Shown here piece after piece: positions 57,601 through 64,000 of a stretch of 64,000 nucleotides of DNA; within the stretch, counting starts at the first letter, position 1, and every line of letters begins with the position of its first letter. The stretch spans positions 1 to 64,000 of the forward strand of contig NZ_WJPK01000006.1 of the NCBI RefSeq assembly GCF_009649685.1. The letters run 5' to 3'. Below the pieces are notes generated by a model, which was not told the DNA's origin, did no database searches, and saw nothing but the letters and a program-made list of their open reading frames with translations. Source of the stretch: Flavobacteriaceae bacterium EG-1 (GTDB taxonomy: Bacteria; Bacteroidota; Bacteroidia; Flavobacteriales; Flavobacteriaceae). Made by a program: the position numbers and the translations under genes.

Positions 57601-60600
57601 AATTCTATTTGATAATAGTTTTGCGAAAAATCGGTGCCGATACGAAGAAAACCAACGATTGGTTTTTCACCATCAGGATAGTCGGTATCAACAATTTCTT
57701 CAGCATGAATGAACATTTTCAATTTTTCATATTGACGAATATCAATATCTAAATTTTTAAATACACCTCTTGAATCTTGCGACTCTAAATTGCTAAAATT
57801 AAAAGAAAGTGATTGTTCGTTCTGACGAATAATAGTATTGTTATTATTCAGTTGCTCACGTACTACACCCGGAGGTAATACATATGGCACTGGACTACGA
57901 TCACTATTCTCTTCAATATTTACCGTATTCACATCTACCACAGTTCCATCATCCGTTGGATCTGTATCAATGTTATCTTCCTGTAAATTTTTAGTATAGG
58001 TTCTCCAATCGCCACGAACTAAATCTAAGGTTGCAAAACGTAAAACAACATCACTATTAAAACCCGTTAAATACATCCGCATAAAGCTCATCGATCTAAA
58101 ATCTGTTATTCCTCCAACAGCATCAGAGAAATCACTTAATGGAATTTTGTATTGTATCCATCTGCGTCTTACTGTTGTTTCATTTGGTAGTGTTGGTGTG
58201 TCTCGCTCGTCTAAAATATCTGTTACATATTTATCATTTTCAGTAGTTCCAGGTTTAATAGGGATACGATATTCATAGTAACTATTAACCGTATTCATGG
58301 TTAAATCACGATCTAAATCTTCAACATCAGGTAATGTTGTAGAACCACGATTTGTATTACTTACAGCAACAGGTGAATTGCCATCAGGATTATTAAAGTC
58401 GAGATAACGCTCTAAAATACTTCCTTCTCTATTCAAATAATATTGATAATTATCTAATGCAGGGTCATCTCCGGGATTATTATAAATTGCTGCTTCTGCA
58501 ATATCATCCATTCCATCATAACCAACATCTTGCAATGCACGGTTTGTTTCGTCTGCATCAAAAGCATATACTAAAGCTTGCGTCTGAGGCACCTGACCCC
58601 AAGAAGTTGACGCCGAAGCTTCGGTGGCATCAGCATCTGGTAAACCATTTTCATATTGTTTTTTACCATCCTTAAGAATGTCTTCAGAAATATTACCTAA
58701 GTTTAAAACCAATTCACCAGGACTTGTTGAAATACCATCAACATATGGATCTAATACCCAAAACTGAATAAATTCTACGTTTGATTGTTCAAAATCAGTA
58801 CTACTTAGCGAACGCATAATTCCACCCCATTTAGCATCGGCAGTTTTACCTTCAAAACTATTTATTGAGTTGTCATTAGGCGATGCATTGTACGGCCCCC
58901 TTTGATTTGGGTAATACGCTAAATCCAAGGTGCTTTGCACAGTAGTCTGCCCCTGAGCAATATCGTTATTTGGGAACACCTCATCTATGTAAATTCGACG
59001 TGTTTCGTTAGTAGATATATCGTTATCACTGATTTCATCTGGACGCTGATTGGTATAGAATATTGGATCAATTGTATACCATGCCATTTTTGCTCTACCA
59101 AATCCGTTTTCAAGATTCTGTTCAGAAGTAGGAGAATCTCCTTTTAACCTTCCATCAACAAACTCTAAAGGTGTACTCGCTAAACTCCAACCTAATGAAG
59201 CACGTATATCTATTAATGCTTGAGCACCTTCAAAATCATCGAGATATGTAGTAGTCTCACCTTCGAAATCTGCATTCTTAGGTGAATTTGGTTTTAAGGC
59301 AGCTATTTCTCCTCGAACAGAAATATTTGATGGTACATCAGTATCAATATTTGGAAGTTTGTTTACCAAACGTGTTAGAAATGGTACTTCAGTAGAAAAG
59401 TTACCATTCATACCATATATCGTATTATTAACTGGTTCAACACCATAATTAGATTTTTGAGTAAGAGGCCTTTCATTTAAATTTAATAGTGTAGCACCTA
59501 ACACAAAATTCTTATTAAATTGATGCTCAACATTTACACCAGTAAACCTTCGTGTTTGCTGCCCAAACACTGCATTGTTTTCAACTGAAATATTTATTGG
59601 AGTATTAGAAGCTTCTAAACTAGGATCTAAAATTTGAACGGTACCAGCCTGATAATTAACAGTATAATCTATACCCTCTTGTAATTGACGCCCACCTGCC
59701 GTAACATTAACAGAACCCCGAGGTACATTAAATGCACCAATAGGAATACCATTATTACCTTCAGATTTATAGGTTCCCTTTAATTGAAATTTGTTCTTTT
59801 CTTGTTCTTCTTGTGCGGCGGCTTTCGTGAGTTCGTACATTTCCCTAAAAACGTACTTTGCCTGATTATCGTTATAAGTAGTTGTGTTGTCATAAGCACC
59901 CCCACCTCCGAGCTTATCATATAAGTATTCACCAAAAGGCTCTACTGTTGTAAAGATAATTTCACCACCATCACTATTTATTGTTAGACCCTCAACAAAG
60001 TCAAAAAAACCATCACCACCAGGCTGTATGTCATTATAAACATTAAGTCGATCTAAATTAAATACATCCAATAAAATATCTTCTTCTAAACCGTCTGGCC
60101 AAGTTGCCTCAGCAACGGGTGTAATATAGTTACGGGGTGTAGGATCTTCATAAAGAATATTCAGTTTAAAGTCTTCTTGACTTAATCTAAAAGCTCCGGT
60201 GGCGTAAATATTCTTCATCATCAAATCCCAAATAGGATCCGTAATATTCGTGATGTTACTTTTTAAAAGTTTCAATACTAATGTATTGTTTTCAATTATC
60301 GGATTAGCGTCTTGCGATAATGTAGTAGCATCTATACCGCCATTCGCAAATTCACCTACCTGATAAACTTCTCCATTATAAGTATATTGAAATGCCACAC
60401 CTAATACCTCATCATTACTCAAACGTTGATTCAAGGAAATATAACCCAGCTGTGAATTAAAGGTATAATCACGGTTTTGATCTAATTTTCTTGCATTTTC
60501 CAGAATGGCATAATCAAAACCTTGATTTGCAACAAAGCCACCTGTAAAATTAAAACCGCTTTCAACTGTTGCAATATCTCTAATATTATCATTTAATATA

Positions 60601-61820
60601 CCGCCCGCTCCTATTTTAGTAGGGTCAAAATCATTACTTGCATTACGAGGTAAAGCAGTTGGTAAATCATTAAAAAAACCAGCAGGATCACCATTAGCAA
60701 TACCTATTCTAGTTTTTTCAGGATTCGGCTCACCTAAATCTTGAATAGCCACTATGTTACGAACATTAAGCGTTTGCTGAGACCTATTGGTAATCCAAAC
60801 TTCTAAACGTGTAATTTGAACTTGGCTTTTGATAAAAGGATAATTCTCCAGAGCACCATCATAGGCATCTCGAAAATACTGAGACAGAAAGAAGTGTTTA
60901 TTCTCATCATAATCAGCAGCATATAGAGAAAAATCATTTATTGTACCACCTCCTTGTGCAACAACTGTATTATTTTGCGAACGTTGCTCTGAGAAGACCG
61001 CTGTTACTTTAGTTTTACCAAATTGTAGTTGAGTTTTAACTCCAAAAAGACTTTGGGCACCTTGTATTAACGAACTATTTAAAGGCATATTAACATTACC
61101 CACCTCTATACTCTGTATAATATCATCTTCTGTTGGAGTATAATCTAACTTTACAATATTTTGAAAATCAAAAGTAGCTTCGGTATCATAATTTGCAGTT
61201 ACCTGCAAGCGTTCACCAATTTTACCCAACATACTTAAACTTATGCGCTGATCAAAGTCAAATGAAAGATTGGTTCTATTTCTAGGTGATAAAGATGGAT
61301 TATCGTTTTTCTGCCAAATAACACCTAAATCCATTGCCACAGAACCTTGTGGAATTACTTCAATTGTATTTCCTCCAAAAACAGATTCGAAGAAACTATT
61401 ATTTACATAAAAATTAGGAAGGAGGTTCTTTCTAGCCTCCTCACTTCCTTCTTTTTTACCATAAAACGCATCTGATTTTTCTTTAAAATAGTCCTTTATT
61501 CCTTCTTCACGAATCATTTCAAAATACTGCTCGGGAGTTAGAATAATTGGATATCCAATATCAAAATTTCCTACTTTTTCAGAATAGATATATGCATCTA
61601 AAGTTGGATCATAAATATATTTAGAAACGATACTCTCAGGGTTATTAAGTTTTAAACGCCCGAGTGCGAATCCTGTTTTTACAGAATCTATTTCTTCTTC
61701 AACCTCATCTGTATCTTCGGATTCCTGAGAATAAGAAATACCGTTTACCATTATAAAAATGGTAGATAGTAAGATAAGCTTAAATGTAAATTTAAGTTGG
61801 TTATTTGCCCCTTTTTTCAA
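54657..61820 (-). CDS. sprA: SprA/Sov outer-membrane translocon of the type IX secretion system
   Basis: The 2387-residue protein has a signal peptide (VNGISYSQE) and an almost wholly beta-rich body, as expected for the 36-strand barrel of SprA, the largest single-chain outer-membrane barrel known. Landmarks include DLGVIWQKNDNPSLSPRNRT, QVTANYDTEATFDFQNIVKL, LIQGAQSLFGVKTQLQFGKT and FEGETTTYLDDFEGAQ, and the C-terminus ends in Phe-rich strands (TLRYNFGN). It is the T9SS export pore and is needed for gliding. The gene follows ruvA by 5 bp, the arrangement described in Flavobacterium johnsoniae, with gcvH next. No frameshift was seen; the length is normal for the family. Confidence 0.97.
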   Translation of the reverse strand: MKKGANNQLKFTFKLILLSTIFIMVNGISYSQESEDTDEVEEEIDSVKTGFALGRLKLNNPESIVSKYIYDPTLDAYIYSEKVGNFDIGYPIILTPEQYFEMIREEGIKDYFKEKSDAFYGKKEGSEEARKNLLPNFYVNNSFFESVFGGNTIEVIPQGSVAMDLGVIWQKNDNPSLSPRNRTNLSFDFDQRISLSMLGKIGERLQVTANYDTEATFDFQNIVKLDYTPTEDDIIQSIEVGNVNMPLNSSLIQGAQSLFGVKTQLQFGKTKVTAVFSEQRSQNNTVVAQGGGTINDFSLYAADYDENKHFFLSQYFRDAYDGALENYPFIKSQVQITRLEVWITNRSQQTLNVRNIVAIQDLGEPNPEKTRIGIANGDPAGFFNDLPTALPRNASNDFDPTKIGAGGILNDNIRDIATVESGFNFTGGFVANQGFDYAILENARKLDQNRDYTFNSQLGYISLNQRLSNDEVLGVAFQYTYNGEVYQVGEFANGGIDATTLSQDANPIIENNTLVLKLLKSNITNITDPIWDLMMKNIYATGAFRLSQEDFKLNILYEDPTPRNYITPVAEATWPDGLEEDILLDVFNLDRLNVYNDIQPGGDGFFDFVEGLTINSDGGEIIFTTVEPFGEYLYDKLGGGGAYDNTTTYNDNQAKYVFREMYELTKAAAQEEQEKNKFQLKGTYKSEGNNGIPIGAFNVPRGSVNVTAGGRQLQEGIDYTVNYQAGTVQILDPSLEASNTPINISVENNAVFGQQTRRFTGVNVEHQFNKNFVLGATLLNLNERPLTQKSNYGVEPVNNTIYGMNGNFSTEVPFLTRLVNKLPNIDTDVPSNISVRGEIAALKPNSPKNADFEGETTTYLDDFEGAQALIDIRASLGWSLASTPLEFVDGRLKGDSPTSEQNLENGFGRAKMAWYTIDPIFYTNQRPDEISDNDISTNETRRIYIDEVFPNNDIAQGQTTVQSTLDLAYYPNQRGPYNASPNDNSINSFEGKTADAKWGGIMRSLSSTDFEQSNVEFIQFWVLDPYVDGISTSPGELVLNLGNISEDILKDGKKQYENGLPDADATEASASTSWGQVPQTQALVYAFDADETNRALQDVGYDGMDDIAEAAIYNNPGDDPALDNYQYYLNREGSILERYLDFNNPDGNSPVAVSNTNRGSTTLPDVEDLDRDLTMNTVNSYYEYRIPIKPGTTENDKYVTDILDERDTPTLPNETTVRRRWIQYKIPLSDFSDAVGGITDFRSMSFMRMYLTGFNSDVVLRFATLDLVRGDWRTYTKNLQEDNIDTDPTDDGTVVDVNTVNIEENSDRSPVPYVLPPGVVREQLNNNNTIIRQNEQSLSFNFSNLESQDSRGVFKNLDIDIRQYEKLKMFIHAEEIVDTDYPDGEKPIVGFLRIGTDFSQNYYQIELPLEFTDHNGALTDTDIWPEANELNIELAYLNKVKSSRINNRVNSPLTEVEFYDVIDGEIVQVGEFDARPEGSIRIGLKGNPSLGSIRSMMVGVKNTDNLPARGEVWFNELRLAGLDNNGGWAAIVAVDGNIADFANFTATGSKSTSGFGSIDQMPNERAREDATSYDLVTNVNVGQLLPPKWGIQLPFNYGISEEVITPEFDPVYDDLKLDDLIATAETEEDADRVREQAEDYTKRTSINLIGVRKDRSEEADANFYDIENFTFNYSYNEIEHRDFEIADLRDQNVVTGFVYSHNFKPVEIAPFAKKDSMLTGKYWQWLKDINLNLLPASVSLNSNINRQFNQQQFREVFEPGIETLDLPFLQQRNYMFDWQYNINYTLTKSLRLQLTGSNNNIIRNYFTEPGNPNSEIDQTLGLWDGFFDIGEPNRHAQQMQLNYELPFAKIPALDFINAQYTYTSNFDWQRGGDALLEVAGEDINTVQNASTHNLTAALTMQKFYDLLGLKKRNGKSTTKKAPAGKANSEKSKDKSKSKTSGLFNTAVDVLTMVKRLNVNYNQNSGKVLPGYTQSVGFLGTLRPSTGFVFGSQADVRFEAARRGWLTGFGEYNQQYLENTNKQLDITATAQPMKDLTIDITANRQFSSSYQETYDVDAWSRGQNSLINELGNFSISTMMISTFFSKSDEFTSENFDKFKENRLIIANRIEADRGNPSLGEVDEDGFPERFGKTQQEVLLPAFFAAYSGQDAESVNMDSFKQIPIPNWNVKYTGLMKNKWFKKKFKRFSLSHGYKSVYSITSFQSNLEKQNGDIDLETGDVLPDNIIGNVTMMDMFNPLVRLDFEMQNSVSVLAEVRSDRMLSLSFDNNLLTENNGKEYTLGLGYRIKDVQMVTNIGGNKTRLKGDLNLKADMTMRNNITIIRNFDIDNNQITSGQNLFSIKFTADYALSKNLNALFFYDHSFSKFAVSTAFPQTTINTGFTLRYNFGN

Positions 61821-61825
61821 ACTTG

Positions 61826-62407
61826 CTACAAATTTTTGAGCGCCTGTTTAATAGTTTCTTCAACACTTAGCGCCGGATCTAGACCTAGTACTTTGTCTAC
61901 AGCCTTTTCAGCCTGCTTTCTTACAAAGCCGAGAACCTCTAAAGCAGATAACGCTTCATCTCTATTTGTATTGTTCGATGAAAGGGAAACTTCATCGATG
62001 TTATAAATTTTTAAAATCTTATCTTTTAAATCTAAGATTACTCTTTGAGCAGTCTTTGCTCCTATACCTTTGATACTTTGAATTGTAGGAACATCTCCTG
62101 TAGCAATGGCATCTCTAATTTGAATTGGAGTCAATGAAGATAACATGGTACGTGCTGTACTAGAACCAATTCCGGAAACTGATAAAAGTAATCGAAATAT
62201 TTCACGCTCACTCTTTTCTGCAAAACCGAACAATGAATGAGCATCTTCTTTTACTTGTAAATGAGTATAAATATGAACACTTTCCGAATCTAAAACCTTA
62301 GAAAAGGTATTCAAAGAAATATTAACGAAATAACCTACACCAGCGCATTCTACAATTAAATGCGTGGGATTTTTCTCAATTAACTTTCCTTTTAAATGAT
62401 GAATCAT
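61826..62407 (-). CDS. ruvA: Holliday junction DNA helicase subunit RuvA
   Basis: The 193-residue protein has the OB-fold domain (MIHHLKGKLIEKNPTHLIVE), two helix-hairpin-helix motifs (LLSVSGIGSSTARTMLSSL; IKGIGAKTAQRVILDLKDKI) and the C-terminal domain III that contacts RuvB (DEALSALEVLGFVRKQAEKA). It binds Holliday junctions as a tetramer and directs RuvB branch migration. It lies 5 bp before sprA and 82 bp after the malic enzyme gene, so sprA expression is probably linked to its transcript. Confidence 0.96.
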   Translation of the reverse strand: MIHHLKGKLIEKNPTHLIVECAGVGYFVNISLNTFSKVLDSESVHIYTHLQVKEDAHSLFGFAEKSEREIFRLLLSVSGIGSSTARTMLSSLTPIQIRDAIATGDVPTIQSIKGIGAKTAQRVILDLKDKILKIYNIDEVSLSSNNTNRDEALSALEVLGFVRKQAEKAVDKVLGLDPALSVEETIKQALKNL

Positions 62408-62489
62408 GTCTTATTTATGTTACTAAATAGTGTAATTATCAATTTAAACACACTACCAAACTTTCCAAACATTACGAAATAAGTAAAAT

Positions 62490-64000
62490 CTACTTTTTAC
62501 TTTTCGCTTTTTTCCTTTTCTCTCTTTCTTGCGAATCAATTACAGCAATTGCCGCCATATTTACAATTTCGTCGACGCTAGCACCTAATTGCATTACATG
62601 TACTGCTTTCTTTAAACCAACCATAATTGGACCAATAGATGCCGACCCATTTAGTTCTTTCAATAATTTATACGTAATATTTGCCGACTCTAAATTTGGA
62701 AAAACCAATGTATTAACGCGTTTACCAGCTAATTTAGAAAAAGGAAAACGACTTTTATGTAATTCTTGATTTAATGCAAAATCTATTTGCACCTCTCCAT
62801 CTACAACCAAATCTGGATTTTTTTCATGTAAAATTCGAACTGCCTCTCTAACCTTTTTAGCATTCGGATGAGAAGACGAACCAAAATTTGCGTATGACGC
62901 TAGCGCCATAACCGGATCAAAACCAAATGTTGATGCAACATTAGCAGTCATTTGGGCAATTTCAGCTATTTCTTCAGCATTAGGATCTATATTAATTGAA
63001 GTATCCGCCAAAAATAACGGCCCTCTTTGAGTGTTCATTATATTTACTGTAGCGACTCTTTTTACACCGGCTGCACGACCTATAACTTCAAACACAGGAG
63101 TCACTACTTTAGGATATGCCTTAGAATAACCAGAAATCATTCCGTCAGCATCTCCTTCTGCTACCATCATAGCACCAAAATAATTGCGATCTCGCATTTG
63201 CGATTTAGCACTATACAAAGTTACTCCCTGTCGTTTTCTTGCTTGCCAATGCTTTTGAGCATATTGATTACGCTTGTCTAAAGAATCACTTAATTGTAAA
63301 TCAATTATTTGAACATCCGCATTGAATTCTAAATCCTCTTTTAAATCTAGAATAGTCTCACTATTCCCTAAAAGTATAGGAATAGCAATACCTTCTTCAT
63401 GAACAATTTGAGCAGCTCTAAGAACATCCATCTGATCTGCTTCTGCAAATACAATTTTCTTAGGATTAGATTTTGCTCTGTTGTGCAACATGCGCACTAC
63501 TTTATTATCGTTACCTGAACGCAACCATAATTCCTCTTTATATTTATCCCAATCTTCAATAGGATTTTTAGCTACTCCACTTTCAATTGCAGCTTTTGCA
63601 ACCGCTGGTGGAATATCTATGATAAGCCTTGGATCAAAAGGCTTAGGAATAATGTATTCTTGACCAAATGACAATCGAGTCTCACCATATGCAATATTCA
63701 CTTGCTCAGGTACAGATTCCTTTGCAAGTTTTGCAATTGCAACCACAGCGGCTTTTTTCATTTCTTCATTAATAGAGGTAGCTCTAACATCTAATGCGCC
63801 TCTAAAAATGTATGGAAATCCTAAAACATTATTCACCTGATTAGGATGATCTGATCTGCCTGTTGCCATGATTACATCTGGCCTAGTTGTAACCGCCAAT
63901 TCATATTCAATCTCCGGATCCGGATTCGCCATAGCAAACACTATCGGATTCTTCGCCATCGACTTTAGCATTTCTGGTGAAACAACATTCGCAATAGATA
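62490..64000 (-). CDS. maeB: Malic enzyme-phosphotransacetylase hybrid, NADP-type (3' part)
   Basis: The frame is open to the window edge (SIANVVSPE precedes the first Met), so the N-terminal part is missing and about 503 codons are present. The start of this piece is the nucleotide-binding domain end (VFAMANPDPEIEYELA, ATGRSDHPNQVNNVLGFPYIFRG), followed from about residue 165 by a phosphate acetyltransferase-like domain (KIVFAEADQMDVLRAAQIV, LASYANFGSSSHPNAKKV). Hybrid malic enzymes decarboxylate malate to pyruvate; the PTA-like domain is regulatory and usually lacks PTA activity. It is upstream of ruvA and sprA, a conserved order in Flavobacteriia. Confidence 0.95.
   Translation of the reverse strand, partial: SIANVVSPEMLKSMAKNPIVFAMANPDPEIEYELAVTTRPDVIMATGRSDHPNQVNNVLGFPYIFRGALDVRATSINEEMKKAAVVAIAKLAKESVPEQVNIAYGETRLSFGQEYIIPKPFDPRLIIDIPPAVAKAAIESGVAKNPIEDWDKYKEELWLRSGNDNKVVRMLHNRAKSNPKKIVFAEADQMDVLRAAQIVHEEGIAIPILLGNSETILDLKEDLEFNADVQIIDLQLSDSLDKRNQYAQKHWQARKRQGVTLYSAKSQMRDRNYFGAMMVAEGDADGMISGYSKAYPKVVTPVFEVIGRAAGVKRVATVNIMNTQRGPLFLADTSINIDPNAEEIAEIAQMTANVASTFGFDPVMALASYANFGSSSHPNAKKVREAVRILHEKNPDLVVDGEVQIDFALNQELHKSRFPFSKLAGKRVNTLVFPNLESANITYKLLKELNGSASIGPIMVGLKKAVHVMQLGASVDEIVNMAAIAVIDSQEREKRKKAKSKK

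Overview
The window is low-GC DNA from a member of the Bacteroidota, almost certainly a (probably marine) Flavobacteriaceae. The evidence is the type IX secretion/gliding gene sprA, a type B sorting-domain protein followed by PorP/SprF and OmpA-like genes, a second porP/sprF-like gene, a two-Nfu_N NifU-like protein, and several upstream sites matching the Bacteroidota promoter (TTG, 19-21 nt, TAnnTTTG). I could not assign a genus. No tRNA, rRNA, CRISPR array, IS element, integrase or phage gene was seen. All functions come from reading the sequence; nothing was searched or computed.

Layout. (1) 1-16533 (-): the N-terminal 5511 codons of one giant secreted protein whose C-terminus lies outside the window. 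It is a mosaic of lectin-like, malectin-like, DUF5018-like, cadherin, Big_5, sugar-dehydrogenase-like propeller and PKD modules. A block of about 4 kb occurs twice in tandem, and an unrecognised module occurs three times. (2) 17177-20657 (+): sanA-like gene, an NRAMP-fold transporter without the canonical metal motifs, and a lipoprotein with a (GAA)10 tract. (3) 20703-27328 (-): T9SS operon of a type B-CTD exoprotein, PorP/SprF and a PorE-like OmpA protein. (4) 27571-31951 (-): fabD, gamma-carbonic anhydrase-like gene, LytTR regulator and TPR histidine kinase; across an intergenic region with a 21-bp-period direct repeat lies a VWA lipoprotein (+). (5) 33425-37707: second PorP/SprF, nfu, dodecin, mscS, tsaB.

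(6) 37788-47248 (-): an eight-gene MacB-type efflux locus with four permeases, two adaptors, one ATPase and one TolC, apparently a duplicated cassette sharing one ATPase and one outer-membrane factor. (7) 47363-52783 (-): terminal-oxidase assembly and subunit genes (ctaB, two subunit III genes, subunit IV, a cysteine-free SCO-like protein, SCO1, DUF420 and a small CxxC membrane protein). (8) 52955-64000 (-): tonB, vanZ-like, gcvH, sprA, ruvA and the 3' part of a malic enzyme-phosphotransacetylase hybrid.

The common theme is cell-envelope and surface biology. SprA is the outer-membrane translocon of T9SS. The PorP/SprF and OmpA-like genes probably serve the type B exoprotein, and the giant protein is a likely T9SS client, although its C-terminal sorting signal is not visible. 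The strongest candidates for something undescribed are the giant sugar-dehydrogenase/lectin mosaic with its triplicated module, and the asymmetric 4-permease/2-adaptor/1-ATPase efflux locus.
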